Assembly (NCBI GenBank): GCA_026707335.1
Contig: JAPOXB010000228.1
Location: 1-21,984, forward strand
DNA: 21,984 nucleotides
Direction: 5' to 3'
Source: Chloroflexota bacterium
GTDB taxonomy: Bacteria; Chloroflexota; Dehalococcoidia; Bin125
Below are positions 1 through 5,806 of this stretch, in pieces; the stretch's first letter is position 1; each line of letters starts with the position of its first letter. The position numbers and the translations under genes were made by a program. Below the pieces are notes generated by a model, which ran no database searches, was not told where the DNA came from, and worked only from the letters and a program-made list of their open reading frames with translations.

Positions 1-130
1 CGTCATCGTCGTCGCCGCCGCAGCCGACCAGGGCGAGGCCGGCCGCGCCGACGCCGGCCTTGGCGCTGGCGCCCAACATCGTGCGACGGCTGATCCTGCG
101 GTGTCGCAATCGGGTCCAGTAGTTGGTCAT
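1..130 (-). CDS. Tat-type lipoprotein, N-terminal part (probable solute-binding protein), truncated by window edge
   Basis: Only the first 43 codons lie in the window. Residues 7-17 are arginine-rich and include S14-R15-R16-T-M-L, a twin-arginine type motif. A hydrophobic stretch follows, then a lipobox L34-V35-G36-C37 and an acidic GGDDDD stretch. This is the classic start of a Tat-exported lipoprotein anchored through Cys37. Many such proteins are the substrate-binding parts of ABC transporters, but the mature domain is outside the window, so that role is inferred only. The ATG at 130 is supported by a GGAAGGA ribosome-binding site at 138-144, seven bases upstream, and by a promoter at 201-229. 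Confidence 0.8.
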   Translation of the reverse strand, partial: MTNYWTRLRHRRISRRTMLGASAKAGVGAAGLALVGCGGDDDD

Positions 131-200
131 GGCAGCGTCCTTCCGGGGGATCGATGCGTCCCGTCTCCCCTGGACGGGATCGCGCATGTCGATCGCGGGG

Positions 201-229
201 AGTATCACGCTTAGCGCAGAGCATGTCAA
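201..229 (-). promoter_or_regulatory. Promoter of the Tat lipoprotein gene (TTGACA-N17-GATACT)
   Basis: On the minus strand a perfect -35 TTGACA (224-229) is followed by exactly 17 bases and GATACT (201-206) as -10. Transcription would start near 194, giving a leader of about 64 bases before the ATG at 130. The same architecture (TTGACA, 17 bases, GA-Y-M-CT) recurs at 2748-2776 and 16497-16525, which strengthens the call. Confidence 0.75.
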
Positions 230-258
230 CGCTTTAGGGGCAAGTACCCTGTTGACAT
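223..258. promoter_or_regulatory. 8-bp inverted repeat over the -35 region (possible operator)
   Basis: ATGTCAAC (223-230) and GTTGACAT (251-258) are perfect inverted arms 20 bases apart; AGGG and CCCT inside the spacer add a shorter inner dyad. The left arm contains the minus-strand -35 box, so a protein bound here would affect the lipoprotein promoter. The right arm reads TTGACA on the plus strand, but no matching -10 is visible downstream of it. Confidence 0.45.
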
Positions 259-305
259 TCGCGGAAGGGCGAGACCTCACTCCCGAACGACCTCTTGATT
301 GCCCA

Positions 306-456
306 GCAATGGAGAGGGGGGACTCCGATCCCCTCTCCCTGGGGAGAGGGTTAGGGTGAGGGGGCTCCGGCGTCCGCCTCCACGTTCCCCCTCTCCACCG
401 TTGAGATGGAGAGGGGTACAGGCCTGTCCTGAGCGGCGCCGAAGGGGGGTGAGGTC
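306..456. repeat. GAGAGGGG/CCCCTCTC intergenic inverted-repeat cluster
   Basis: Several inverted repeats of the same core are stacked here. GGAGAGGGG at 311-319 pairs with CCCCTCTCC at 330-338. CCCTCTCC at 331-338 also pairs with GGAGAGGG at 343-350. CCCCTCTCCA at 388-397 pairs with TGGAGAGGGG at 407-416 (perfect 10-bp arms, 9-base loop). A 10-bp palindrome ACAGGCCTGT (418-427) is followed by CCTGAGCGGCGCCGAAGG. Similar CTCTCC/GGGGTGAGG and CCTGTCCTGAG..CGAAGG strings are familiar as dispersed intergenic repeats in several bacterial phyla. No coding region is visible in 131-502. Confidence 0.7.
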
Positions 457-471
457 CGGACGCCCCACCTG

Positions 472-480
472 TGATAGGGT
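472..480 (+). promoter_or_regulatory. Extended -10 element (TGATAGGGT) for bL36
   Basis: TG-A-TAGGGT lies 22 bases before the bL36 ATG. It matches the TGnTAGGnT elements at 3470, 5737, 18538, 21711 and 21880. No TTGACA-like -35 is visible at the usual distance, which is typical of extended -10 promoters. Confidence 0.55.
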
Positions 481-502
481 GGGCAGCCAGCGGAGGGCCG
501 CC

Positions 503-619
503 ATGAAGGTGCAAGCCTCGATCAAGAAGCGCTCGCAGGACGACCAGATCGTCCGTCGCAAGGGGCGCCTCTACGTCATCAACAAGAAGAACCCGCGCAA
601 CAAGCAGCGCCAGGGCTAG
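503..619 (+). CDS. rpmJ: 50S ribosomal protein bL36, zinc-free type
   Basis: A 38-residue very basic protein that begins MKVQASIKKR and ends with a KKNPRNKQRQG tail. This is the bL36 fold of the large ribosomal subunit. The usual form binds zinc through Cys/His; this one has no cysteine at all, so it is the C-minus (YkgO-like) variant, which in some bacteria replaces the zinc form during zinc shortage. The ATG at 503 has a strong GGAGG site at 492-496, and an extended -10 lies at 472-480. It stands alone rather than in the usual ribosomal protein operon. No Zur-box was recognised in front of it, so zinc control is not shown. Whether a zinc-binding paralogue exists elsewhere cannot be told from this window. 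Confidence 0.93.
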   Translation: MKVQASIKKRSQDDQIVRRKGRLYVINKKNPRNKQRQG

Positions 620-669
620 ACGGCCGGACGTTTCGCCGGCGGGCGCCGGGGCGCGTCGGGAGCGCTGCG

Positions 670-1104
670 ATGGCCGAGACGGAACCGGACTGGCTGCTCC
701 CGCTGCAGGCGCTGCTGCGCCCAGGCATGGGCGGCGACCTGCTGATGTTCGGCGCGCAGGTGGCCGAGGTCGATCGGGGCCGGGCGGTCGTGCGCCTGCA
801 GCCGACGCCGGAGACGGCGGGCGGCGCCCAGGGCGGCGTACACGGCGGCGTCATCGCGACGCTGGTCGATATGACGCTGGTCACGGCGACGATGACGCTC
901 CTGCGCCGCGGCGAGGAGCCGCGCGGCACGGCGGAGTTGAACGTGTCGTTCCTGCGCCCGGCCGTCGGGGCGGAGTTGATCGCGACCTGCGAGATGCTCA
1001 AGAAGGGCCGTTCGCTGGCCGTCGGCGACGTCGAGGTGCGCAACGAGCGCGACGTGCTCGTCGCGAAGGGCCGCGGCACCTACGCGGTCGGGCAGGTGGG
1101 GTAA
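670..1104 (+). CDS. PaaI-family hotdog acyl-CoA thioesterase
   Basis: A 144-residue single hotdog-fold protein. The diagnostic region is residues 57-68, V-H-G-G-V-I-A-T-L-V-D-M, with the HGG loop (58-60) and Asp67, the catalytic acid expected in PaaI/YdiI-type thioesterases. The later NVSFLRPAVG segment (91-100) is also typical of the family. Members hydrolyse acyl-CoA thioesters in the cytoplasm; the substrate (aryl, short-chain or other acyl) cannot be deduced. The ATG at 670 follows a GGGAG site near 657-661. The gene follows bL36 by 50 bases and converges on accC, with only six bases between the two stop codons. Confidence 0.85.
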   Translation: MAETEPDWLLPLQALLRPGMGGDLLMFGAQVAEVDRGRAVVRLQPTPETAGGAQGGVHGGVIATLVDMTLVTATMTLLRRGEEPRGTAELNVSFLRPAVGAELIATCEMLKKGRSLAVGDVEVRNERDVLVAKGRGTYAVGQVG

Positions 1105-1110
1105 GTCGCC

Positions 1111-2454
1111 CTACTTCCGCAGCTCTTCGGTGAAGCGGACGTCGTAGTTGCCGGCGCGGAAATCGGAGTCGGCGGCGAGGCGCTGCAGGTAGGGCGTGTT
1201 GTGCTTGATGCCCTCGATCTCGACGCCGGCGAGGGCGTCGTCGAGGCGGGCCAGGGCGGCGGGGCGGTCGGCGGCGTGGACGATCAGCTTGGCGATCATC
1301 GGGTCGTAGTAGGGGGTGACCTCGTCGCCCGACTCGATGCCGGTGTCGACGCGGACGCCCTCTCCCTCGGGGAAGCGCAGGTGGCTGATCGTGCCGGGGG
1401 CGGGCAGCAGCGTCTCCGGGTCCTCGGCGTAGATGCGCACCTCGATGGCGTGGCCCGTGGGCTCGGCCGCGTCGGCCGGGAGGTCGAGGCGCTCTCCGGC
1501 GGCGATGCGCAACTGCCACTCGACGAGGTCGAGGCCGGTGACCATCTCCGTGACGGGGTGCTCGACCTGCAGGCGGGTGTTCATCTCCAGGAAGTAGAAG
1601 TCGCCGTGCGGCTCGGCCAGGCACTCGACGGTGCCGGCGTTGTGGTAGCCCAGGCCCTCGATCGCCTCGACGGCGCGGCCGGTGAGGCGGGCCCGCAGCT
1701 CGGGCGTGACGGCCGGGCCGGGCGACTCCTCGATCACCTTTTGGTGGCGGCGCTGGACCGAGCAGTCGCGCTCGCCCAGGTGACGGACCGTCCCGTGGTG
1801 GTCGGCGAGGATCTGGATCTCGATGTGGCGCGCACCCAGCACCTGGCGCTCGAAGTAGAGGTCGTCGCTGCCGAAGGCGCGGCCGGCCAGCGAGCGGGCG
1901 CGCTTGACGGCGCGGGCCAGCTCGTCCGGCCCGGAGACGATGGCCATACCGATGCCGCCGCCGCCGCGGCTCGCCTTGACGATCAGGGGATAGCCGACCT
2001 CGGCGGCGGTGCCCTCCAGGTCGTCGTCGGAGAGGTTGCCCTTGGTGCCGGGGATGAGCGGGAAGCCTTGCTCGCCCATGGCGGCGCGGGCCTGGTTCTT
2101 GTGCCCCATCAGGTCGATGTGGCCGCCCTCGGGCCCGACGAAGGTGATGCCCCGCTCGGCGCAGGCGCGTGAGAAGTCGGGGTTCTCCGAGAGCAGGCCG
2201 TAGCCGGGGTGGACGGCGTCGCAGCCGGCCGCCTCGGCCGCGTCGAGGACGGCCTCGATGTTGAGGTACGACTGCGCGACGGGGGCCGGGCCGAGGCGGG
2301 TGGCGCCGTCGGCGCTGCGCACGTGCAGCGCGTTGGCGTCGGCGTCGGAGTAGACGGCGTGCGTGCCGACGCCGAGGCGGCGGCAGGTGCGCATCACGCG
2401 GACGGCGATCTCGCCGCGGTTGGCGACCAGCAGGCGGTGGAAGGGGGCCGTCAC
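1111..2454 (-). CDS. accC: Biotin carboxylase subunit of an acyl-CoA carboxylase
   Basis: A 447-residue protein, the normal length of a free biotin carboxylase, which carboxylates the biotin of a carrier protein with ATP and bicarbonate. It begins with the family signature LLVANRGEIAVRVMR (residues 8-22). It has the ATP-grasp glycine loop (KASRGGGGIGM, around 160-170), the EMNTRLQVEHPVTEMVTG segment carrying the catalytic Glu/Asn/Arg, and a C-terminal biotin carboxylase domain ending in a short tail. Most AccC proteins have GGGGRGM; the GGGGIGM form is more often seen in carboxylases for propionyl- or related acyl-CoAs, so the exact substrate is open. The start is GTG at 2454, 13 bases after the carrier gene and without a clear ribosome-binding site, so translation is probably coupled. 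No carboxyltransferase gene is nearby. Confidence 0.93.
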   Translation of the reverse strand: MTAPFHRLLVANRGEIAVRVMRTCRRLGVGTHAVYSDADANALHVRSADGATRLGPAPVAQSYLNIEAVLDAAEAAGCDAVHPGYGLLSENPDFSRACAERGITFVGPEGGHIDLMGHKNQARAAMGEQGFPLIPGTKGNLSDDDLEGTAAEVGYPLIVKASRGGGGIGMAIVSGPDELARAVKRARSLAGRAFGSDDLYFERQVLGARHIEIQILADHHGTVRHLGERDCSVQRRHQKVIEESPGPAVTPELRARLTGRAVEAIEGLGYHNAGTVECLAEPHGDFYFLEMNTRLQVEHPVTEMVTGLDLVEWQLRIAAGERLDLPADAAEPTGHAIEVRIYAEDPETLLPAPGTISHLRFPEGEGVRVDTGIESGDEVTPYYDPMIAKLIVHAADRPAALARLDDALAGVEIEGIKHNTPYLQRLAADSDFRAGNYDVRFTEELRK

Positions 2455-2467
2455 GGCGCGGCGACGG

Positions 2468-2680
2468 CTATTCGAGCGTGAGCAGGACGTCGTCCTCCTG
2501 GACGGGCTGGCCCTGCTCGCAGGCGATGGAGGCGACGGTGCCGCCCTCCTCGGCCTCGACGGGGATCTCCATCTTCATCGATTCGAGGATGAGCAGTTCG
2601 TCGCCCTCGCTGACGCTGTCGCCGGTCGCGACGAGCAACTCAAGAATCGTGCCGGCCATGGGGGATCGTACGTCGGCCAT
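2468..2680 (-). CDS. Stand-alone biotin carboxyl carrier protein (biotinyl domain only)
   Basis: A 70-residue biotinyl/lipoyl domain with the biotinylation motif E-S-M-K36-M-E; Lys36 would carry biotin. It lacks the long Pro/Ala-rich N-terminal region of AccB from fatty-acid synthesis and is only the mobile domain, as in small carriers that serve acyl-CoA carboxylases. The ATG at 2680 is chosen because GAGGT lies at 2688-2692 with a 7-base spacer and because the conserved domain begins at once (MADVRSPMAG). It is the first gene of a two-gene unit with accC, behind a promoter at 2748-2776. The carboxyltransferase partner must be encoded elsewhere. Confidence 0.9.
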   Translation of the reverse strand: MADVRSPMAGTILELLVATGDSVSEGDELLILESMKMEIPVEAEEGGTVASIACEQGQPVQEDDVLLTLE

Positions 2681-2747
2681 CCGGGATACCTCGTCCATCG
2701 CTCGCCGGGGCGGGTCGGCCCCGGATTGGGAGTCGTCTTCGGAGCCG

Positions 2748-2776
2748 AGGATCGCCGTCTGCGGGAGTAGTGTCAA
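2748..2776 (-). promoter_or_regulatory. Promoter of the biotin carrier-accC unit (TTGACA-N17-GATCCT)
   Basis: Minus-strand TTGACA (2771-2776) is followed by 17 bases and GATCCT (2748-2753). Start of transcription is expected near 2741, about 60 bases before the carrier ATG. The spacing and the GA-C-T type -10 match the promoters at 201-229 and 16497-16525. Confidence 0.7.
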
Positions 2777-2835
2777 CCGGGGGCCAGGTCAGGGTTGCGT
2801 GATGGCGGCGAAGATCGCGGTCAGCGCGGCGACGT

Positions 2836-3195
2836 TCAGGCGTCCTGCGCCGTCTGGCCGTTGTCGGTGGCAGGCGGGGGTTCGGTGAAGCGCTCCCCGC
2901 GCTCCTCCGCCGCGAGGCGTCGCCGGTTCCACGCGACCCACTGCGCGCGCTCCTCCTCTTGGCCCTGTTCTTGCCCTTGCGCCAGACCTTGCTCCAGACC
3001 CTGCGCCAAGCCGGCCTCGAAGCGGATCTTCTGGTACCTCTCGGCGATCATCGCTCCTCCTTCCACAAGAATAACCGTGATGGCGGCCATCACGAGAACG
3101 AGCGGGCCAAGGCTCTCCCCGATGGCGATGAGCGTCGCGATCTCGATGCCGCCATCCGCTATCTCCCGATAGCCGACAAGCGCGAGCCCGACCAC
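2836..3195 (-). CDS. Small membrane protein with glutamine/glycine coiled tail, hypothetical
   Basis: A 119-residue protein that I cannot assign to a family. It shows a hydrophobic start, a second hydrophobic segment around residues 29-46 (LGPLVLVMAAITVILVEG), then a charged region with repeated A-Q-G-L-E-Q-G units (about 63-78) and a polar C-terminus. The A-Q-G/E-Q-G repeat resembles the coiled tails of many unrelated small proteins and is not diagnostic. The start is uncertain. GTG at 3195 is the only usable in-frame start after an in-frame stop, but it has no ribosome-binding site, and the codons just upstream continue the hydrophobic segment (FFLFTLQF). A truncated or frameshifted gene is therefore possible. 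It points toward the biotin carrier gene, 155 bases away. Confidence 0.5.
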   Translation of the reverse strand: MVGLALVGYREIADGGIEIATLIAIGESLGPLVLVMAAITVILVEGGAMIAERYQKIRFEAGLAQGLEQGLAQGQEQGQEEERAQWVAWNRRRLAAEERGERFTEPPPATDNGQTAQDA

Positions 3196-3469
3196 GAATT
3201 GGAGGGTGAACAGGAAGAACTGCGCACCCTCGCGGGTCTTCGCGACGCTGGGCAGGACGCTACGCCGTCATCGGCCGGCGCGCGCCGGGCCGCGGGTGAC
3301 GCTCACCGTCGTTGCCACGCCGCCGACCCGAGATCTGAGGTTGCGCCGCGCTTGAAGTCCTTGGCTGATCGTCCCTCCCCCTTCGGTTGCACCCTCATAC
3401 TATCCGATGACGGCCGTGCGGGATTGAGTCCACAACCTTCCGCCGGCGCGTTCGGGAACGAGCGCGCGC
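3196..3469. other. Intergenic region without a supported gene
   Basis: Divergent spacer between the minus-strand membrane protein and the Trm112-like gene. No reading frame here looks like a gene. A TACTAT string at 3398-3403 could be a -10 in either orientation, but it has no matching -35 on either strand. Part of the proximal end may be the lost N-terminal region of the membrane protein. Confidence 0.4.
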
Positions 3470-3478
3470 TGCTAGGGT
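3470..3478 (+). promoter_or_regulatory. Extended -10 element (TGCTAGGGT) for the Trm112-like gene
   Basis: TG-C-TAGGGT ends 21 bases before the ATG at 3500. The start of transcription would be near 3485, leaving a 15-base leader that just holds the GGGGAG ribosome-binding site. No good -35 is visible. Confidence 0.55.
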
Positions 3479-3499
3479 GGACCCGAGGGGAGACGCCCG

Positions 3500-3715
3500 A
3501 TGCACCGCGATCTGATGGAGATTCTGGTCTGCCCGGTGACGAAGGAGCTGCTGGAGTTGGTGGTCGAGGAGGAGGCGGGCGACGAGGTGCTGCGGGGCCA
3601 CCTGTACTCGAAGGCGATCGACTTCCGCTACCCCATCGAGGACGGGATCCCCAATCTGCTGCCGCCGGAGATGCAGGCGGCCGACGCGGCGGAGGGGTCG
3701 GACGCGGGCGCGTAG
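3500..3715 (+). CDS. Trm112-like (YcaR-type) small protein
   Basis: A 71-residue protein with the layout of the bacterial Trm112/YcaR family: M-x-x-D-L-M-E-I-L-V-C-P at the N-terminus, a middle strand-rich section, and the typical Y-P-I-E-D-G-I-P-N-L-L-P-P-E near residues 50-63. In eukaryotes and archaea Trm112 is a small zinc-binding partner that activates methyltransferases. Here only Cys11 remains from the zinc ligands, as in many bacterial versions, so zinc binding is unlikely. The bacterial function is not well defined. ATG at 3500 has a GGGGAG site just upstream. Confidence 0.8.
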   Translation: MHRDLMEILVCPVTKELLELVVEEEAGDEVLRGHLYSKAIDFRYPIEDGIPNLLPPEMQAADAAEGSDAGA

Positions 3716-3724
3716 ACGCGGCGG

Positions 3725-4411
3725 TCAGCCGTCGGCGGGCGCCTGCAGGGCGGCGTCGACGGCGCGCATCAGGGCGGCGACGTCGACCGGGCTGCGCAGG
3801 TTCGGCGGGCGGCGGTAGGTGACGAAGGCCAGCAGGTCGTCGCGCAGCAGCACGACCGCGTCGGCCTCGTCGTCGTCGATCGTGAAGGCGAAGTGACGGG
3901 CGCCGTCGCCGACGCCGCGCGGCACGCCGACCAGGTCGAGGCCGCGGTAGTCGGGGCTGTCGGCGACGGCGGCGGCGAAGGCGAGGAAAAAGCTCTCGGC
4001 GTCGACGCCCGGATCCAGGCGCAGCAGGTCGAGCGAGAGCACCTCGTGGCTGGCGGCTGCGGCGTAGGTCAGGCGGGCGGCGCCGCCGACGAGGCCCAGC
4101 GACAGGATCGGCTCACGGTCGTCGCGGGCGATGCGGACGAAGCGGCCGGGGATGCCCAGCGCGCCGGGGTCGAGGCGGGCCTCCAGGGCGGCATCGTTCT
4201 CGAACGGGGCGGGAAGGAGCACGGCCGGCGCCTCGGGGGCGGCGGTCTCGGGCGTGGGGACGGCGTCGCTGGGGGGCGCCTCGGCGGCGGCGGGGTCGGC
4301 GGGCTGAGCGGCGGGCGCGGGGTCGGGGTCGTCGCCGGTGCAGGCGGCGAGGACAGGCAGAAGGATAAGGAGGACGACGACGGGCAGCCGGGGCCGTGGG
4401 AGGGGCGTCAT
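3725..4411 (-). CDS. Predicted lipoprotein, function unknown
   Basis: A 228-residue protein with a lipoprotein signal peptide: residues 1-8 basic, 9-22 hydrophobic, lipobox L21-A22-A23-C24. A Pro/Ala-rich linker of about 50 residues follows (roughly 25-75), then a globular domain of about 150 residues. I recognise no domain; the C-terminal part has alternating strands and a D-D-D-E-A-D stretch. It is expected to be anchored outside the membrane by Cys24. The ATG at 4411 is chosen because it places the signal peptide at the N-terminus; longer forms would bury it. There is no clear ribosome-binding site. A TACACT box at 4426-4431 could be the -10 of its own promoter. The gene lies 53 bases after a DUF4268-like gene on the same strand. 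Confidence 0.7.
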   Translation of the reverse strand: MTPLPRPRLPVVVLLILLPVLAACTGDDPDPAPAAQPADPAAAEAPPSDAVPTPETAAPEAPAVLLPAPFENDAALEARLDPGALGIPGRFVRIARDDREPILSLGLVGGAARLTYAAAASHEVLSLDLLRLDPGVDAESFFLAFAAAVADSPDYRGLDLVGVPRGVGDGARHFAFTIDDDEADAVVLLRDDLLAFVTYRRPPNLRSPVDVAALMRAVDAALQAPADG

Positions 4412-4464
4412 GGTGGGCTGAGGCGAGTGTAGCGGGGGCGGCCGGCGCGACCGGCGGCGCATCG

Positions 4465-5001
4465 TCAGCGGCGGCCCGTGGGAGGCAGGCTCTGCGCGAT
4501 GGGGTAGAAGACGTCGTCGAACTTCTTGAGCCAGGTCAGCAGCCACTCGTGCTGGTTGGGCCAGTCCTCCTCGTTGCGGATTGGGGCCTCTTTCAGCACG
4601 TAGATGCGGCGGGCGTACTTGCTCCCCTCGCCGACCCAGGTGACCTTCTCGGGCGCGAACGCCGCGTCGATCTCCTTCTTGCGCTCGAGCAACTGCGCGT
4701 AGCGGGTCGGCCCGTTGGGGCCGCGCGTGATCACCTCGACGCGGAGGTGATCCTTGGGGCTCAGCGTGTGCTTCATCCCGCGGGCGTGGACGGTGTACAG
4801 CTCGATGTCGGGCCGGCCGATGCCGAAGGCCATCCAGTTCAACGGCTGCGGCCGGCGGTTGGTCAGTTCGCGGTACTTCGGGACCCCGTCGCGCAGGAAG
4901 ATGGCCCAGTAGCGGAGTTGCCGCCGGCGGCCCTCCGACAGCCGCCTGTAACCGATGTCGTTCTCAAGTTCTTCGAGGTCCGGTAGGGGCATGACGGACA
5001 T
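4465..5001 (-). CDS. DUF4268-like protein, copy 1
   Basis: A protein of about 179 residues, homologous to its neighbour at 5142-5654 along its whole length. Shared landmarks are R-Q-L-R-Y-W near the start, an M-A-F-G-I-G-R-P-D-I-E-L strand followed by V-H-A-R-G, a D-H-L-R-V-E strand, an L-E-x-R-K-x-E-I-x-x helix, and the C-terminal block D-W-P-N-Q-H-x-W-L-L-x-W-L-x-K-F-D-D-V-F. This block and the tryptophan/aromatic pattern resemble DUF4268, a domain often joined to or beside nucleases and restriction-type proteins; the activity is unknown. The start is not certain: ATG 5001 and ATG 4992 are both possible and neither has a strong ribosome-binding site. A TATGCT at 5027-5032 could be the -10. 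Confidence 0.7.
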   Translation of the reverse strand: MSVMPLPDLEELENDIGYRRLSEGRRRQLRYWAIFLRDGVPKYRELTNRRPQPLNWMAFGIGRPDIELYTVHARGMKHTLSPKDHLRVEVITRGPNGPTRYAQLLERKKEIDAAFAPEKVTWVGEGSKYARRIYVLKEAPIRNEEDWPNQHEWLLTWLKKFDDVFYPIAQSLPPTGRR

Positions 5002-5080
5002 CCGGAGCGGCGAACGGTATGGCGGGAGCATACACACGGATCAGAATCGGGGGGAGGGGGTGTGCGCGCCGAAGTGCAAG

Positions 5081-5107
5081 CCGCTGGACACCCAAGGTGT
5101 CCAGCGG
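5081..5107 (-). terminator. Perfect 12-bp hairpin between the two DUF4268-like genes
   Basis: CCGCTGGACACC and GGTGTCCAGCGG form a perfect 12-bp stem around a 3-base loop, 34 bases after the upstream paralogue stops. An overlapping alternative (GTGTCC 5097-5102 with GGACAC 5107-5112) is also possible. There is no T-run on either side, so a normal intrinsic terminator is not shown. It may end transcription of copy 2, or be an operator for copy 1. Confidence 0.5.
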
Positions 5108-5141
5108 GACACGCGGCGACGGAATGAGACCCGCGGGACGG

Positions 5142-5654
5142 CTACGCGTCGAGGTTCTGGACGAGCGGGCGGAAGACGTCGTCGAACTTCTGCAGCCAGT
5201 CGAGGAGCCAGCGGTGCTGGTTGGGCCAGTCGTCGGGATCCCGAATGGGAGCGTCCTTGCTGACGTAGATGCGGAACGTCCTTCCGGGCGCGGGCCGAAC
5301 CCAGGTGGGGTTCGTTCCTAGTCGCGATGCGATCTCCCCCTTTCGCGCCTCGAGCTGTTCGCAGAACGAACGCTGGTTTCTTCCACCCACCGCCAGTTCG
5401 ACGCGGATGTGGTCGCTGAGCTTGGTTGTATGCGAGGCGCCTCGCGCGTGGACGGCACTCAGTTGGAAGTCCGTCCGCCCGATCGCCATCGATATCACGC
5501 AGTCGGACTGGGGCTTCCCGACTCGTAGCCTCGTGCCCTGTTCGTTCGCGTAGCGTCGGAACACCGTCCAGTACCGGAGTTGAGCCTGCTGGCCGTCCGT
5601 GAGCCCTGGGTGTGTGCGCCCGCGACCGCCGGCGCCGAATTGTGGAGAAGCCAT
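5142..5654 (-). CDS. DUF4268-like protein, copy 2
   Basis: A 170-residue paralogue of the gene at 4465-5001. It has the same R-Y-W start block, M-A-I-G-R-T-D-F-Q-L strand, V-H-A-R-G-A, D-H-I-R-V-E, and the C-terminal D-W-P-N-Q-H-R-W-L-L-D-W-L block. Identity looks moderate, so the duplication is not recent. ATG 5654 is preferred over ATG 5678 because GAAGGG at 5661-5666 is well placed. The sequence looks less GC-biased than the pyr genes beside it. DUF4268 function is unknown; a link to nuclease or defence proteins is known only as frequent association in other genomes. No nuclease partner is seen here. A TATCCT box at 5692-5697 may be the -10. Confidence 0.75.
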   Translation of the reverse strand: MASPQFGAGGRGRTHPGLTDGQQAQLRYWTVFRRYANEQGTRLRVGKPQSDCVISMAIGRTDFQLSAVHARGASHTTKLSDHIRVELAVGGRNQRSFCEQLEARKGEIASRLGTNPTWVRPAPGRTFRIYVSKDAPIRDPDDWPNQHRWLLDWLQKFDDVFRPLVQNLDA

Positions 5655-5691
5655 GGCCGACCCTTCGCACTGGAGCATGCGGACGTTAGGC

Positions 5692-5697
5692 AGGATA
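5692..5697 (-). promoter_or_regulatory. Possible -10 (TATCCT) for DUF4268-like copy 2
   Basis: TATCCT on the minus strand lies 37 bases before the ATG at 5654. It is followed by GCC. The same nine bases, TATCCTGCC, stand in front of the VOC gene at 20860. No -35 is visible. Confidence 0.4.
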
Positions 5698-5736
5698 CAA
5701 GGTGACAGATCGAGGGCCCGGCGCGACGCCCGCCGG

Positions 5737-5745
5737 TGCTAGGCT
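5737..5745 (+). promoter_or_regulatory. Extended -10 (TGCTAGGCT) of the pyr operon
   Basis: TG-C-TAGGCT sits about 20 bases before the PyrR-binding stem-loop. The start of transcription would be near 5752. This would put the RNA structure at the very 5' end of the mRNA, as expected for a leader-controlled pyr operon. No -35 consensus is visible. Confidence 0.55.
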
Positions 5746-5758
5746 GCTCGCAACGACG

Positions 5759-5806
5759 GCTGCACGGACTTTAATCCGGTCCCGAGAGGCCGGGAAGGAC
5801 GACAGC
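5759..5806 (+). promoter_or_regulatory. PyrR-binding RNA stem-loop in the pyr leader
   Basis: The RNA GGUCCCGAGAGGCC fits the known PyrR recognition consensus ARUCCNGNGAGGYU, with the outer A-U pair replaced by G-C. Upper stem: CCGGUC (5776-5781) with GGCCGG (5788-5793), one G-U pair, closing the hexaloop C-C-G-A-G-A (5782-5787), an exact CNGNGA. Below it are the A/U-rich 5' side ACUUUAAU and the purine 3' side GAAGGA, followed by a possible lower stem of GCUG with CAGC. PyrR bound to UMP stabilises such hairpins. Here the purine strand is also the ribosome-binding site (GGGAAGGA, 5792-5799) of the leader ORF at 5807. Confidence 0.88.

Noticed and set aside
3..224. Longer minus-strand frame covering the lipoprotein start
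   Set aside because: It is in another frame; the lipoprotein frame starting at 130 has a ribosome-binding site and signal peptide.
252..280. Plus-strand TTGACA as a promoter for bL36
   Set aside because: No acceptable -10 at 16-18 bases downstream, and the repeat cluster lies between; the box at 472-480 fits better.
1201..2172. Open frame on the plus strand opposite accC
   Set aside because: Low-complexity Gly/Ala/Val/Asp product with no domain; accC on the other strand is fully conserved.
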